DNA of 32,302 nt from Rubidibacter lacunae KORDI 51-2. GTDB taxonomy: Bacteria; Cyanobacteriota; Cyanobacteriia; Cyanobacteriales; Rubidibacteraceae. The notes beneath the pieces are model-generated. The model ran no database searches. It saw nothing but the letters and a program-made list of their open reading frames with translations, and had not been told where the DNA came from. Below, in pieces: positions 19,201 through 26,357 of the stretch. Location: NCBI RefSeq assembly GCF_000473895.1, contig NZ_ASSJ01000092.1:1-32302 (forward strand), read 5' to 3'. Both the position numbers and the translations under genes were made by a program. The first letter of the stretch is position 1; every line of letters starts with the position of its first letter.

Positions 19201-20926
19201 CTACGATCGCGCCCACCGCCTAACGCAAAGCGATTCCCCCGACGGCACGGCGCGCTACAGCTACGATCGGCGCGACCAACTCCTGAGCGCCGCGTACGTG
19301 GGTGACCTCGCCACCTACTTGGGCACCGAGACGTATAGTTATGACGACAACGGCAACCGGACCAGCGACGGCAGCGTCACCGAGGCGAACAACCGCCTCA
19401 GCGAGAACGACGGATACACCTACAGCTATGACGATGAGGGCAACCTCATCGAGCAAGTCGATAAAGCGAGCGGCGAAGTCACCACCTACACCTGGGACCA
19501 CCGCAACCGCCTCACCGAGGTTGAGGTCCGCAACAGCAACGGCGACCTCATCCGTGATGTGGAGTACCGCTACGACGTTCTAGATCGGCGAGTGGCAAAG
19601 GTCATCGACCTGGACGGTGACGGACCTGCGGCGGCGACGGCGGAGCACTTCGTCTATGACGGGGAGCACATTGCCCTGGTCTTTGACGAGAGCGGCACCC
19701 TGGTGCAGCGTTACCTGCACGGACCTCTCATCGACCAAGTGTTGGCAGAAGAGACAGCAGACGGCGTGCGCTGGACGCTGACGGACCATCTGGGCTCAAT
19801 CGCCTACATTCTCAACGAGAACGGAGAGATTCTCAACCACCTCATCTATGACAGCTTCGGCAACGTCATCCACGAGACAGACCCAAGTGTGGACTTCCGC
19901 TTCGGCTTTACGGGACGGGAGCGAGACGAGGAGACGGGGTTGCACTACTACCGTGCCCGCTACTACGACCCGCGGACCGGGCGTTTCCTGAGCGAAGACC
20001 CGCTGGGCTTTGGAGCGGGCGACGTCAACCTCTATCGCTACGTTGGCAACTCTCCTCTCAACTTCACCGATCCTTCCGGCACCATTATTCAGCAAATTCG
20101 AGATCTCTGGATTGCCTTCATCACCAGCGATGCTGGATACAACTTCCTCGACCGAGCCGACGAATTCGCTGCCGGAAGTGCCGATGCTTTCACAGGTGGG
20201 CTGACAACTTACGTGCGTGACTGGCTCTACGGCGAGCTAGCGAGCAACAACCACCAAGGGGGGTTCTTCGCCTCCGGTCAGGTATTCGGGACAATCGTGT
20301 CATTTGTGACGGGCGCGATTGCAGCCGCCGGTCGAGTCGGGCAGCTTCTTCGAGCGCTGGATTGGGTGGGGGACTTTGGAGGGCAACTGAGCGACCTCTT
20401 CGCCGCGAATGACCTAATTGAGAACTATCAGGAGGGGTGTATAGATGAGTGGGAACTGGCATCTGGTCTTGCCCCCATCATTGCAGCTGCAATAGCAGGG
20501 CCTGCCCTGGAAGCAATCAACGCCCGTCGCGGTGCCAACACTGGGCTCGACAGTCAGAAACCATGGCCTTGGGAGCAACCTGGAGCTAATAGGAGACCGC
20601 AAAGACCCGACAGGGGAGATGTTGATATGCCATCAGAGCGTGCAGCAAGGAGAGAAGCCTTTAGAGATTTTGGAGTACCAACTTCTGAACCGAACAACTT
20701 TGAAAGAATAGAGACGTATGGGCAGAATGGCAATCTACTCGGACCTAATGGTGAACCTTATGAGATCATTGTGACTCAAGATGCTGCCGGAAAACCCGTG
20801 AGAATTCAACACCATAATAATGGTCACAATTTTAAAGATAAGGATCCCTTTGAATTTGAACACCCGCACTATCAAGGACGAAATAACCGGCATATTAATT
20901 ACCCACCATCGAATCTAGGAAACTAA
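7208..20926 (+). CDS. Giant RHS toxin: RTX repeats, permuted heme peroxidase, FG-GAP propeller, YD repeats, nuclease-like tip
   Basis: 4572 residues, ATG at 7208, weak upstream AGCGAG, no signal peptide. Order: Gly/Ser-rich N-terminus (1-155); RTX nonapeptides GGxGNDxL (about 157-305), expected to bind Ca2+; Ig-like modules (about 480-1025); animal-type heme peroxidase in swapped order (C-part about 1031-1453, N-part about 1480-1578); an RHS-associated region ([49 protein letters not shown]); a Pro/Cys linker ([19 protein letters not shown], about 1770); SpvB/YD start ([13 protein letters not shown]); YD repeats; FG-GAP/VCBS propeller (about 2269-3118); YD repeats again (about 3125-4230); RHS core (about 4241-4285, [19 protein letters not shown]); then a variable end with a hydrophobic segment and a tip ending [12 protein letters not shown]...HPHYQG..NRHINY (His4535, 4536, 4540, 4552, 4554). 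The tip looks like a metal-dependent nuclease; that is inference. Known RHS proteins encapsulate and cleave off the tip. Candidate immunity genes follow 3 bases later. Confidence 0.9.
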   Translation: MDGFDISNSEGAIGTPELGGAELFGGSELDMALLSGSEGLQLLNSALEALSPKGRNGPSTTLSLSEAERELVEENEKFADRDRRFDIGRHGRGRTPSYGNPRASQPIAPSAGRADSLMQQAKSAGASAAGNDTLVERGFNGRWSGLNSDANGSSADDDPIIGTDGRDRFRLGGGNDTVRAGGGRDVIRGGGGDDFLDGEEGNDRIYGGKGNDTLLGGPGNDRIFGGRGSDTAYAGAGRDEVRGGRGDDLLAGEEGNDRLYGGKGNDTLLGGPGNDRLFGGKGNDILDGGAGRDRLRGGRGEDVFVLSQPEGNTRDSIQDFTDGEDLIRLPQGLAFADLVIGERQSGAAEVRAQGNVLAIFGGGVTPDLLDESDFVEAFVSQELTLVLGNDTGIDGDGITTEVSFFGTVNVAQELVTVTASFQPVGGGFEIADQLTPGGRFELDADDIDLIYGSRLPYGSHVLYVEATYASGENSRIGLPFELLPTTTAPVIGLATPFDGGSHNSPVHLTGSVSEVASDLVEVSYQLGNSAITPLPVDTEGRFDLLLDSLSPGDYDLTVTALNSLGNTATQTVNFTVSPPGTGFSVEPSGSTGWAAATEDQVLLAEGDSWLVQVAMDLPPDAEAIGEGSRTIGFDLDARFDTSGSNPLGDRLSVFANGPDAGDLGRPLFAIGEAGAEYQPGVASFNGTRVEFDATALTPDENGELGQLVFALYNLDRDEGTQVEIANLTTEVDPEGSPSPVFPMAEAIAPGTADRSDLAANSTLESTLSYVRIAPSADGNESRLHAELVVRNTGTTALARQLAVGFDNLPDGVALVEPYADGNGTPLLDLGLAVPAGGLGAGERTKPVAITLSAPSDFDWGQLKSLQLMGFSSGTNVAPVWANALPVLTVRPGESLQIDFAPASGADVATHATDANGDRVTYSIAPPADGTLLPGMELAGNRLTLAPAPGEEGTYAFGLIASDGVLSARQAVELVVETPAPSAPTQISGRVLDTNEMPLAGVPITLARVTTYTDAAGNFTLELPEALVPTAAFDISVPTGDIYFDPRGTGEEVIELHRAQFDPATGTSRLNPRRHENLVSGFLDGSTVYGSDGERAAALRKLDGTGKLKTSPGNLLPFNTEAYFPGGPLENGGGGTADRANELFVAGDVRASENPGLAALHTLLVREHNRLAEQIALDDQTLTGEEIYQQARRQVVATIQHITYNEYLPLVLGGNGLPAYAGHDPDVNPMASTLFSTTAFRIGHSQSPNQIWRNDAGGNEIAEGHLSIGAAFFNTAPIADLGIDAILRGLSVQPAERVDTQAIDELRNALFGPPGSGGLDLIAMGIQRGRDLGLPSYVQARVDYGLDSSPIASFDELPVSSAVRAQLAAAYDDVAEIDAWVGGLAETSTSGLVGPLFSEIIGDQFARLRAGDLHWYENAQLDATTLAAVQSTTLADLIARNTLVNASEIDGNVFTSTDTVTSGAQPGSATQGATSTPSPASFDGTGNNAGGASGEWLRVDDITLSYGDGISEPAGGDRPSARAVSNGIFEQLETSSDPLASALSIYWGQLIAHDISHTPTGITETLEIHGEEYVDPLNPSASYPFVAEKLPLLLEHPVYKGVNNEVAGDRPIYLPVLDTDMGYSDPTGRGDTLVAPNNPANADLAEAAVLIEHETMLDENGLLVDPVGMVSITEVPTERTPASLPPTLSPDTIVTIQPAGATFTTPAQLTLPNRAGYAPGLEMDLWSIDPTTGDFAIVGKAQVASDGSRIETIQGGINNSSWHFVAPPPPPLNPPPADPDCDECESTQPLTSEVALYSGAVKEMHALPTYQSLGETRGVTLHYDSLRADPRHIIQFGYDDENIEIASWIRDFANLRLAAELSFRNGQFETSVPGAESETYNLNGTEHFWTIPNIRTRDVEAALQADLGMLPSGIYDYTLTSGFRFLGNSSLIGSSSTVDGILLHVNGINSPFGAGWGIDGWQEVIPNSNGSLLLVEGDGSELFFEAPLDPEVTEYVSPPGDFSTFVKENGSFKRTLKDGSVYEFINHGGRHLLQKMRDRNNNVTRYEYEAGSNNLLKIVDPVGLETKFSYDGATGRVQEIEDPAGRKTQLRYDTGGNLIEVVNPDLTSRQWDYDQKHHIISETDERGEYEETYYDFAGRAVGGKRKDGAILQVQPVQVQGLYEPEATTSIANSPSTFDLNEKLIARYVDENGNLTIEQLDIFGQTISRRDGEGVLPSSKRDSNNLVIERRDAEGMLTTYTYDGQGNVISTQQTLSTEEGIDGDIFRDRVFSIHGQYPKRVLVDNIDGVEGNEIIALFGGLSTSKGITILRSGEQGDFTNRSTYLFPSDIFPDDILNRYWEASDVVLEDLNADGKKDFVITANSGISQYAHIANQSAVIAYLSNGSNGTYGSEPVTLTVDLGVDINAFFIRDMDNDGDFDIVVSDSDDSASNQFAFRVLVNDGTNRSPNYGTILSFLEGISSERLSVGDLNGDEFPDFVWLSEDGKLNLGVNDRQGDFTHIVPFSDDGSLWDIALADINADGNDDVITFKRDTNNKFNLSVFFARIDPNDSSLVTFVEKANLLQSLGGTPYLALADIDNNSSIDVVVEAEQEVSVLLSSINSQGEVSFEQFTDDISGQTSSMPEHLIGDLNGDGFAEIVAIGTYQDETNIVVLSLDSENGLLNRQYGFLAEGNFSLKLQETLIDLADVYGDSKLELVSSSNAFNSPANVLIWEVDDEGQLPQPVFEYSITQDQGYNMDGPFAHGDFDSDGVLDIVTTVLPMFPDRYGLRVLIGKGDGTFSNVSSRIGPEVELNSLDVGYVNNDSIPDVIATEKFSNRVIVYYGNGFGGFTVKYEDTGEVEGISVSSPPRAVVVDDFNGDEYSDFAIATYDPYSGRGEGGIVVRFGQANGEFSTQGGIDIKFSPSYHIDNEIFITTLDFSFYVDIASGDINDDQKQDLVFLLGVDSTATIIVLLGTDDGEFAQGYGFASLQGLPKKIVLENLNPNNNYLDIVTPYGVIPGSNYTPSEEHFLLEAPLLFNGQEGSELLYPSSGWVSTRFADIAVEDINRDGYYDLLHVQNNTNTLSVLFGNGTANYQNAPIAQYRVKYDEYIFSGDLNRDNADDVVLLSYGGRSIALSVQLNYANQPNIERKYEYDPNHNQRVRVEDELQRITYHLYDDYQITDDQGNSIDIDNPGNVTRVVQVRGQEDEDYRAVYGKSTLEFTTPAPDDPRDVVTEYVYNQHGLPIGVIDSLGRVTKYSYNSLGRLESITFASGTVDESTQRFEYDLAGNQTAIIDDNNSRTEYVYDDMNRLIRITEAVGTAIEASQYFEYDNAGNQTVVLDENNNRTERIYDNLGRLEQTFLPEPDREGPLSAPSMKQIYDERGNLVSSVDPLGRTTKYAYDNRSRLTGTVFPDSSINKAEYDFNNNITARIDANGNRTRYIYDDRSRLKQQIQEVSDGQDIITKFEYDEVNQLVAIVDANNSRTLYEYDGLGRQVSVTVGEGTPDAITTFTEYDNVGNVIAEIDGAGKRTEYVYDNRDRLIQTWNPLSLQRREDGGFAPDYEFTQAELTALGVTVTEYDAVGNVTAIFDPVGNETRFVYDDRDRLTSIADPLGQVTRYEYDDAGNLIAVVEPRSVLDPNTQEESIATTFIYDGLNRQIGLQNALGHITTAEYDDAGNLTKFTDEEGRIARYEYDRRNLLTKAIDEGGGTSKNDSVTRYTYDGNGNLTTTTRETNAGDLTTSYSYDKLNRRTRVTDAEGHTTTFGYDSVGNLTRVTDPSDPDDPSDISNETEFTYDAINRLRTETNALGKTRTHDYDLAGNLIRSEDRNGRVREFSYDVLDRLTEERWLAANSEVIRTLGYDYNEADELLQLFDDEGDASTEPTHIFSYDQAGRPTSTINNFVPGLASNVELQYAYQSNSNNLGSVTDFIDGVEHGVESFLYDDLNRVTEIAQSGTGVAAKRVELDYDKTSKLAEIRRYNSLSGGTSVATSTYTYDAIGRLDGLSHDTAPLSDPLTYSYTYDRAHRLTQSDSPDGTARYSYDRRDQLLSAAYVGDLATYLGTETYSYDDNGNRTSDGSVTEANNRLSENDGYTYSYDDEGNLIEQVDKASGEVTTYTWDHRNRLTEVEVRNSNGDLIRDVEYRYDVLDRRVAKVIDLDGDGPAAATAEHFVYDGEHIALVFDESGTLVQRYLHGPLIDQVLAEETADGVRWTLTDHLGSIAYILNENGEILNHLIYDSFGNVIHETDPSVDFRFGFTGRERDEETGLHYYRARYYDPRTGRFLSEDPLGFGAGDVNLYRYVGNSPLNFTDPSGTIIQQIRDLWIAFITSDAGYNFLDRADEFAAGSADAFTGGLTTYVRDWLYGELASNNHQGGFFASGQVFGTIVSFVTGAIAAAGRVGQLLRALDWVGDFGGQLSDLFAANDLIENYQEGCIDEWELASGLAPIIAAAIAGPALEAINARRGANTGLDSQKPWPWEQPGANRRPQRPDRGDVDMPSERAARREAFRDFGVPTSEPNNFERIETYGQNGNLLGPNGEPYEIIVTQDAAGKPVRIQHHNNGHNFKDKDPFEFEHPHYQGRNNRHINYPPSNLGN
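7745..8068 (+). repeat. Tandem 162-bp duplication within the RTX repeats
   Basis: The block starting gcagggggaggtcgcgatg at 7745 recurs as gcaggggcaggtcgcgatg at 7907. The period is 162 bases, or 54 residues, exactly six nonapeptides. Each unit encodes a run containing [18 protein letters not shown] and PGNDR.FGG. Third-position differences show that the duplication is not brand new. Confidence 0.75.
10298..11945 (+). other. Circularly permuted animal-type heme peroxidase domain inside the RHS gene
   Basis: The C-terminal part of the family comes first: [80 protein letters not shown]. The N-terminal part follows after a Thr/Ser/Gly linker: [31 protein letters not shown]. Expected catalytic residues are all present: Arg1149 and Glu1152 in VRASE, proximal His1243 in FRIGH, distal His1552 with the calcium-site Asp1553 in AHD. 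The residue before the distal His, which is Asp and linked to heme in mammalian enzymes, is Ala1551 here. In an ordinary peroxidase the N-part end (HTPTGITE) would run straight into the C-part start ([10 protein letters not shown]). Confidence 0.75.
14010..16560 (+). other. FG-GAP/VCBS beta-propeller region within the RHS gene
   Basis: About fourteen units of the type D.N.DG..D are visible, for example [86 protein letters not shown] and [14 protein letters not shown]. Such units form seven-bladed propellers that bind Ca2+ and often partners on cell surfaces; fourteen units would make two. The region is flanked on both sides by YD repeats ([14 protein letters not shown] before, [17 protein letters not shown] after), so it sits inside the RHS shell sequence. 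The DNA is AT-richer than the flanks. Confidence 0.8.
17751..20062 (+). repeat. 2312-bp segment shared with the cassette at 26358-28669 (copy 1)
   Basis: The segment from atcgcgatcgcctcatcc (17751) to ggcaactctcctctcaac (20062) recurs at 26358-28669 with the same length, scattered substitutions and no net indel. It encodes the YD repeats from [19 protein letters not shown] to the end of the RHS core (NSPLN). Sequence on both outer sides is unrelated between the copies, so the tips diverge exactly after the core. Confidence 0.9.
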
Positions 20927-20929
20927 GTC

Positions 20930-21658
20930 ATGCAGTGTTTTTTTTGTGATCAATATAGCAATTCTGAAGTCATCGATCTAGACTGCCTTTCTTTCTTACG
21001 GCCCATGAGATTTAGCTTTCTATGGGTCCAAGCTTCAGGGCTCTCTTTCACGCAGATTGAGCTAGGGATGATCCTTAGATCCATTACTCCATTTCATTGC
21101 ATAGCATGGCTTGTGTCAAGATTTAATAGCAAACGTTCTCAAGCTATGAATGATAAGTTAAGGGCCTTTGGTGGATGGAAAGCCTTATCCAGGAATGTCA
21201 TTAAGAAAAATACTATCCTTCAAGAAGGATACTCTTTCTACTCCGATATAAGTATCCTTGCCGAAATGAATATTGATGAATCCTATGCATTTATCTCAAG
21301 ACCTTTGTTTGGAATTGATAGTCTTCTAATAATTGGAGAGAAACTAGGAGATAACTATGACTTTGATGATATATTGCAGCTTTGGCTGAAAGAATATAAA
21401 GATAAAATAAGTATATCTGCCAACAAGGAGCATAATTTATGTACGCATATAGAGAAATGTATGTTAAAAGGCCAGATAGGATGTCTACCTGCCATCAATA
21501 CAGAGAACAAGAAAAGTCTTTTTTTGATAAGTCAGGAAAATCAGAAGCTAGAATACATATATGATAAAATGATTCGACTTGAAAATGCTCAAAAACTTTC
21601 AAGTAAACAAGTGCTAGCGTATTTCCATAATGGGGCTGCAGTAAATTTACTATCGTAG
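20930..21658 (+). CDS. Hypothetical protein, candidate immunity to the giant RHS toxin
   Basis: 242 residues, ATG three bases after the RHS stop, with AGGA at 20917-20920 as ribosome binding site (nine-base spacing), so it is probably co-transcribed and coupled. It begins MQCFFCDQYSNSEV with a CxxC pair, has a moderately hydrophobic stretch around residues 25-65 and an acidic middle (NYDFDDILQLWLKEYKD). No family recognised. It is strongly AT-rich compared with the RHS gene, typical for immunity genes. Either this or the next gene should neutralise the His-rich tip. The CxxC could bind a metal or be chance. Confidence 0.7.
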   Translation: MQCFFCDQYSNSEVIDLDCLSFLRPMRFSFLWVQASGLSFTQIELGMILRSITPFHCIAWLVSRFNSKRSQAMNDKLRAFGGWKALSRNVIKKNTILQEGYSFYSDISILAEMNIDESYAFISRPLFGIDSLLIIGEKLGDNYDFDDILQLWLKEYKDKISISANKEHNLCTHIEKCMLKGQIGCLPAINTENKKSLFLISQENQKLEYIYDKMIRLENAQKLSSKQVLAYFHNGAAVNLLS

Positions 21659-21662
21659 AAAA

Positions 21663-22502
21663 ATGACTGGTTTTTATATGTCTCTTTTGAGGAGCACCGA
21701 TCAAAAAAAATCATCTTTGAAAATGTTTTATGTGAGGTCAGATAAAATAGATTTTGCAATTGAGAAAATACTATCTACTGCAGTGCAGCTGGGGTTGAAA
21801 TCTCCTGTACTAGTTCATATTGATCCATGCAGATTCGATCAACTAGATCCTAATCTTGTATCTTCTGTTAACGATGAAGTCTATGTATCAAAAAACTCAT
21901 ATTCATTTCCTACTGAGCCTATATACTTCCCCAGCTATGGAGTCGTTTCCTCTTTTCGAGAAGGATCTAATACCGTATATGATATTAAACCTGGGTGGAA
22001 ATTAAAAAAGATTCGGGATTGTATTTATGAGCTTTTGATCAATGTCAGCCCTCAAGATCTAGCAAGTATTTATTTTCTTTTTCTTAAAAATTTTATCTCA
22101 ATTAAAGCTTTTTGGGTGACACTTTCAAAAGATTGGGATGATTTTGAAGCTGACGAATACTATGTAAGTAAAGATCTTGCTAATTATCGAGACATAAGAT
22201 CATTTATTGAGAATAATTTTATCGATGTTGTCAGTAATGGTCATGTGGGAATTGCAACGTATCTATCGCAAGGATCAACCCACTTCAATATTGAGAATCA
22301 CAAGTATATCCGTGTATTATCTAAGGATTTGAATACTATCAAGGTTTTTTGCCACATCCTCGAAAAAAATTCTATTTCCAATAATAATGATTTTGTTTGT
22401 TTTGATAATAATATATACCATTGGCACTACATGGATGCCAGAGGTAAGGAAAGATCGGCATTTAGTGACTTCCTTGTTGATCAAGGTTTTAAAAAACAGT
22501 GA
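21663..22502 (+). CDS. Hypothetical protein, second candidate immunity gene
   Basis: 279 residues, ATG four bases after the preceding stop; a second ATG at 21678 (MSLLRSTDQ) is possible. No signal peptide or membrane segment. It has an early strand/helix region (FYVRSDKIDFAIEKILSTA), a central helix-rich part with DWDDFEADEYYVSKDLANY, and a C-terminal part with GHVGIATYLSQGSTHFNIE and a histidine/tyrosine cluster HWHYMDARGKERSAFSDFL. The layout recalls immunity proteins of 250-300 residues that end with an H.HY motif region, but I cannot name a family. AT-rich, and probably in one operon with the RHS gene and 20930-21658. Confidence 0.7.
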   Translation: MTGFYMSLLRSTDQKKSSLKMFYVRSDKIDFAIEKILSTAVQLGLKSPVLVHIDPCRFDQLDPNLVSSVNDEVYVSKNSYSFPTEPIYFPSYGVVSSFREGSNTVYDIKPGWKLKKIRDCIYELLINVSPQDLASIYFLFLKNFISIKAFWVTLSKDWDDFEADEYYVSKDLANYRDIRSFIENNFIDVVSNGHVGIATYLSQGSTHFNIENHKYIRVLSKDLNTIKVFCHILEKNSISNNNDFVCFDNNIYHWHYMDARGKERSAFSDFLVDQGFKKQ

Positions 22503-22920
22503 GCAATAAGGCAATAAAAAGCGAATTTTGATTGAGTGACATTTTTTTGTGCTAATCTTAGTACATAGCTTAAAACAACAATAGATAGTGCGCCACATTT
22601 TTTTTTGAAATTTTACTGATAGGGAGGTGTTGCAAATTGATGGGATGAATTGCTCGAGCTACCATTCTGTGCACACTAGGGAAGCATTCCCAAACAGCTA
22701 CTACAAACATATTCGCATAAAAACTACACCGATGCTGCAAGCAAATCCACCGATGCAAAAAATGGACACTGAACGGGAAAAGGGTTAAGGCGAGACTGGA
22801 TTCTATTCCTACGTTTCAGAGCTCATGTTTGTTTCATGTCCCTCCAACCAATGCAACCAGAACATCCGTTGCGGCACCAGAAGTTGACGCTCTTATAGTT
22901 GTCAGGGAGCGATCAGGCTT

Positions 22921-22997
22921 ACTGACTGACACAAGCGCCTCAAACCACGCAAGCTCGTGGCGAGATTTAGAGGTTTCAGGAGATGTGTCAGTCGGCC
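22921..22997. mobile_element. Miniature IS-derived element (about 77 bp)
   Basis: GACTGACACA at 22924-22933 and TGTGTCAGTC at 22984-22993 form a perfect 10-bp inverted repeat. The right half, with its preceding gaggtttcaggaga, closely matches the IS end after the transposase at the left edge (315-342). No coding sequence lies between, so it is either a MITE-like element or two fused IS ends left by deletion. Confidence 0.5.
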
Positions 22998-23065
22998 AGG
23001 GTTTGTGCTCCCCCAAATGCTGTCGAAAGACTGGTTTGTCAAGTCATGGTTTCGTGGCAAGGTGG

Positions 23066-23160
23066 CACCTGAATAAAGATTTATTGAGGTTCTCATCACT
23101 ATGTTCGAGTAAATGCGGCAAATCAACGTGTAACTATTCAGGTGTCGGGGTTGACACCTG
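23066..23160. repeat. Nested inverted repeats, possible small element or terminator
   Basis: CACCTGAATA at 23066-23075 pairs with TATTCAGGTG at 23135-23144. The right arm overlaps a tight hairpin: CAGGTGTC (23139-23146) with GACACCTG (23153-23160), loop of six. No U-tract follows directly, so a classical terminator is unlikely. Confidence 0.4.
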
Positions 23161-23294
23161 CCCTTTCTCATAGGGGTGGCAGCCTAAACTGATTGACAGG
23201 GGTGCAAACGGTAGCAGAGGGCACATTTTCGAATGCGGCATTGCCAACATGCGCATATCAAGTCTCAATGCAACCCCAAGACCTGAATGCTTAC

Positions 23295-23525
23295 ATCAGC
23301 GTGTAGCCATTATTACTGCTAATAACAGCCTTACCCAATCCAATTCCGGCGCACTAGGAAGTCAGGTGAGTATCACTGTGGACGAAGTCACCCCCGACGC
23401 AACTACGACCTACTCAGAATTGACAAAGCTGGTAAAGTCATTTCCGAAATTGGCTTGGTGGTCGATCGCACGAGTAAGTTGACGACGACCGCGATCGCCT
23501 CATCCAAACTTGGAATCCCCTCAGC
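23295..23525 (+). pseudogene. Decayed YD-repeat sequence upstream of the second RHS cassette
   Basis: The frame ending at TGA 23480-23482 reads RVAIITANNSLTQSNSGALG and QVSITVDEVTPDATTTYSEL, a corroded version of the giant protein's [20 protein letters not shown] and [20 protein letters not shown] (bases about 17565-17690). Similarity continues through deletions into taagttgacgacgaccgcgatcgc, where the frame changes and clean homology begins at 23490. So this cassette once extended further upstream and has lost that part by point mutation and small deletions. Confidence 0.65.
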
Positions 23526-25631
23526 TTGCAGCGTCGCGAGGACGGCGGTTTCGCTCCGGATTACGAGTTTACTCAGGCAGGGCTGACGGCGCTGGGAGTT
23601 ACCGTCACCGAGTACGATGCCGTCGGAAACGTCACGGCAATTATCGACCCCTTGGGGAACGAGACAAGCTTCGTTTATGACGATCGCGATCGCAACACCC
23701 AGGAAATCATCACAACCGACGTTAGCGGCACGCTGACCGAGCTGACCCGGACTTACGAGTACGACGCTGTAGGCAACCGCATCGAGGCGACAGACCGGCT
23801 GGGTCGCACGCGACAGTTCATCTACGACGGGCTGAATCGCCAGACGGCCGAACTTTGGCTCGATCGCAACGGCGATATCACGCGAACTATCGCCTCGACT
23901 TATGACATTGCCAGTCGCCTTACCCGCGTCACCGACCCCGACTCCAGCTATCAATACGAGTACGACGATCGCGATCGCCTCACCGTAGTGGACAACGCGG
24001 GCACGCCAGGAGCGCCGCAGGTCGAACTGAGCTACAACTATGACGCCAACGGGAACTTGCTGTCGGTTTCGGAGGAAATAGATGAGGCAGCCGCGGGCGT
24101 CACGACCTACAGCTACGACGACCTGAACCGCTTAGAAACGCAGACCCAGAGCGGCGCAGGCGTCAGTGAGAAGCGAGTAGATTACACTTACACGCCAACC
24201 GGTCAGTTCGAGAGCATCAGCCGCTACAGCGACCTGGCGGGAACCCAGTTTGCGATCGAGAGCGTGTATGACTACGACGAACTCAATCGACTAACAAATC
24301 TGACACACTCTAATTCTACGGAGGCGATCGCTTTCTACGACCTGACCTACGACAGTGCCGGTCGCATCAACAGCATCGACAGCGTTGATGGTCTTGCGGA
24401 GTACACATACGATGCGATCGGGCAGTTGACTGGCAGCGATTACAGTGATGAGGCGATCGCGGACGAAAACTACAGCTATGACGCCAACGGCAACCGCGAG
24501 ACTTCACATCTGCATGGAGGTGGGTACGCAACTGGGGAATACAACCAACTGGAATCGGATGGCACTTACGCCTATGAGTATGACGCAGAAGGAAATTTGA
24601 GACGGCAGACGGCGATCGCGACAGGAGAAGTCCGGGAGTTCGAATGGGACCACCGAAACCGGCTCATGTCTGTGGTTGATAAGGATGGGGCTGGGGCGAT
24701 CGCGCAGGAAGTAGAATTCACCTACGATGCCATGAATCGCCGCCTGACAAAGTCAGTTGATGGAGCGGTAACGTACTTCGTCTACGATCGCGACGATGTT
24801 CTTTTGGAGTTTGTCGATGGAGCCACTGCCCCTGGTTTGGCTTATCGGTATCTGCACAGTTCGCAAGTCGATCAAGTCTTGGCCAAGGAAAACGGGCAAG
24901 CTGAAACGCATTGGCTCTTGGGCGATCGTCAGGGTAGCACTCGTGACTTAGCTGATGCTGGTGGAAATCTGGTCAACCACATCGACTATGACTCCTACGG
25001 CAATGTCATCTCCGAAACTGACAGCACCAGCAGTACTCGCTATCTTTACACTGGGCGAGAACTTGACGTTGAGGTTGGTTTGTACTACAACCGAGCTCGT
25101 TACTACAGCCCAACAACTGGGAAGTTCATCAGCCTAGATCCAATTTCTTTCGCTGGAGGGGACGATAATTTGTACCGTTACGTTCTCAACAGTCCAACTA
25201 ACTACATCGATCCGACGGGAGAGGCTCCAGTGGAAGCACCGCCTCGACCGGCTCCTCCCGCACCCATTCCAATCCCTCCAGCGCCGCCCCCAGCCCCCCG
25301 TGCGCCCGTTCCAAGACTATTTCCTGGAGCTGGTGTGTTGGGTGGAACACTAGGCATCCTCCTTCTCGACTACTTATTCCCGCAACCGCTTGCTGATGGG
25401 ACTCTAGAACAACCCGGTGGTGAAGCTTGGCCTAAGAGATGTAAGCTTATAAGCAGTACTCCACAACCTCCTCTTTGTCGTCGAATATGTGTGTATAAAT
25501 GTCGAGATCAAAATGGCCGCGTTGAGCCTTGGAATATTCCAGCTTATATTTTTATTGATCAGCAGTGTCCTGAATACATGAACTGGATTGAGAGAGGAGC
25601 TGGCGATGATGGATTTGATATCATCAACTGA
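23526..25631 (+). CDS. RHS repeat protein, orphan cassette with Pro-rich linker and Cys-rich tip
   Basis: 701 codons from TTG 23526. The frame is open from 23479, right after a TAA at 23476-23478, and there is no RBS, so it looks like a truncated, probably silent cassette rather than a gene with its own start. YD repeats fill residues 1-490 (YDDRDRNTQEIITTDVSG, YDGLNRQTAELWLDRNGD, YDYDELNRLTNLTHS). The RHS core lies at about 510-565 (GLYYNRARYYSPTTGKFISL, then LYRYVLNSPTNYIDPTGE). After it come a Pro/Ala-rich linker (APIPIPPAPPPAPRAP), a hydrophobic segment (VLGGTLGILLLDYLFP) and a short tip of about 70 residues with Cys-containing CKLISSTPQPPLCRRICVYK, then QQCPEYMNWIERGAGDD. I know no activity for this tip. 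A Sel1-repeat gene follows. Confidence 0.8.
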   Translation: MQRREDGGFAPDYEFTQAGLTALGVTVTEYDAVGNVTAIIDPLGNETSFVYDDRDRNTQEIITTDVSGTLTELTRTYEYDAVGNRIEATDRLGRTRQFIYDGLNRQTAELWLDRNGDITRTIASTYDIASRLTRVTDPDSSYQYEYDDRDRLTVVDNAGTPGAPQVELSYNYDANGNLLSVSEEIDEAAAGVTTYSYDDLNRLETQTQSGAGVSEKRVDYTYTPTGQFESISRYSDLAGTQFAIESVYDYDELNRLTNLTHSNSTEAIAFYDLTYDSAGRINSIDSVDGLAEYTYDAIGQLTGSDYSDEAIADENYSYDANGNRETSHLHGGGYATGEYNQLESDGTYAYEYDAEGNLRRQTAIATGEVREFEWDHRNRLMSVVDKDGAGAIAQEVEFTYDAMNRRLTKSVDGAVTYFVYDRDDVLLEFVDGATAPGLAYRYLHSSQVDQVLAKENGQAETHWLLGDRQGSTRDLADAGGNLVNHIDYDSYGNVISETDSTSSTRYLYTGRELDVEVGLYYNRARYYSPTTGKFISLDPISFAGGDDNLYRYVLNSPTNYIDPTGEAPVEAPPRPAPPAPIPIPPAPPPAPRAPVPRLFPGAGVLGGTLGILLLDYLFPQPLADGTLEQPGGEAWPKRCKLISSTPQPPLCRRICVYKCRDQNGRVEPWNIPAYIFIDQQCPEYMNWIERGAGDDGFDIIN
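23592..24844 (+). repeat. 1.25-kb segment shared with the cassette at 31033-32284 (copy 1)
   Basis: From ctgggagtt (23592) to the codons for TAPGLA (about 24844) the DNA matches 31033-32284 at an offset of 7441 bases (7440 after a one-base deletion in the second copy). It encodes YD repeats only; the tip is not included because the second copy is cut off at its end. Confidence 0.85.
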
Positions 25632-25673
25632 ACTCGGCACTACATCAGATCAAGCCAATCGGGAGTGATAGAA

Positions 25674-26324
25674 ATGGCTAGATACGAAGAAGGAGCATAT
25701 GCTTTTAATACTGAGAACTATGAGAAGGCGATGAGGATAATGCTGCCTTTGGCAAGGGAAGGAGATGTAAATGCACAGTTATCAGTTGCCAGCATGTATT
25801 TTTCAGGACTCGGCGTCCAGCAAGATTACAGGCAGGCTATCAAGTGGTACCGACCTGGAGCAGAACAAGGTCATCCAGTAGCGCAACATAGCCTGGCGAT
25901 CGCTCTTCTTTCTCTCGACATTATAGATGAAGCAATTGAGTACTTGCTTGAGGCTGACAAGCAAAATGTTACAGTTGCTCAATCCTGTCTAGGCGATATA
26001 TTCACAGGTGCTTATAACTTTCCAAAGGAAGCGTTGGAGAAATTCGATTTTAGTTTTGATGAAGCACTGGAGTGGTATCAGAAAGCTGGCGAAGGAGGTT
26101 TTCCTTACGCTTATCACCGATTGGGTGAAATAAGTGAAGCAAGAGGAGGAGACTCCCAAGAAAATGAAGCAGTCGCTTTAGATTTCTACCACAAAGCCGC
26201 GAAACAAGGGTATGTTCCATCCCAAATGGTTTTGGCACGGGCTTATCAGGATGGTTTGCTTGGATTGCCTATTGACCTAGAACAAGCTCAATACTGGTTC
26301 CGTCAAGCGCAAGAGAATAATTAA
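25674..26324 (+). CDS. Sel1-repeat protein, probable immunity partner
   Basis: ATG at 25674 preceded by GGGAG (25661-25665) at eight bases; an upstream GTG at 25665 overlaps that binding site and is less likely. 216 residues of Sel1-like (alpha/alpha solenoid) repeats: NYEKAMRIMLPLAREGDVNA, MYFSGLGVQQDYRQAIKWYR, GAEQGHPVAQHSLAIALL, then a diverged unit, FDEALEWYQKAGEGGFPYAY, ALDFYHKAAKQGYVPSQMVL and LPIDLEQAQYWFRQA. About five to six repeats; cytoplasmic, no signal. Sel1 proteins are scaffolds, and both Sel1 and ankyrin proteins are known as immunity partners beside polymorphic toxins. It lies 42 bases after the RHS stop, so that role is the most likely. Its stop is 33 bases before the start of the next RHS homology, with no room for that gene's own promoter or N-terminus. 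Confidence 0.85.
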   Translation: MARYEEGAYAFNTENYEKAMRIMLPLAREGDVNAQLSVASMYFSGLGVQQDYRQAIKWYRPGAEQGHPVAQHSLAIALLSLDIIDEAIEYLLEADKQNVTVAQSCLGDIFTGAYNFPKEALEKFDFSFDEALEWYQKAGEGGFPYAYHRLGEISEARGGDSQENEAVALDFYHKAAKQGYVPSQMVLARAYQDGLLGLPIDLEQAQYWFRQAQENN

Positions 26325-26357
26325 GTCCTGCATTCCTTGCTGACCGCCGACATGGCG

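Larger units (their letters stand above)
22503..23290. other. Intergenic region with IS-like inverted repeats, no gene recognised
   Basis: This stretch separates the first toxin/immunity operon from the second cassette. I see no convincing gene. It contains the IS-end pair at 22921-22997 and a nested pair of inverted repeats at 23066-23160, described separately. Short open frames such as 22829-23173 lack binding sites and family resemblance. Confidence 0.4.

Noticed and set aside
16580-20060. Possible CRISPR-like periodic repeats
   Set aside because: The periodicity is that of protein-coding YD repeats with variable unit length and no conserved direct repeat/spacer structure.
22829-23173. 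114-codon plus-strand frame
   Set aside because: It runs through the inverted-repeat elements and shows no protein-like features.
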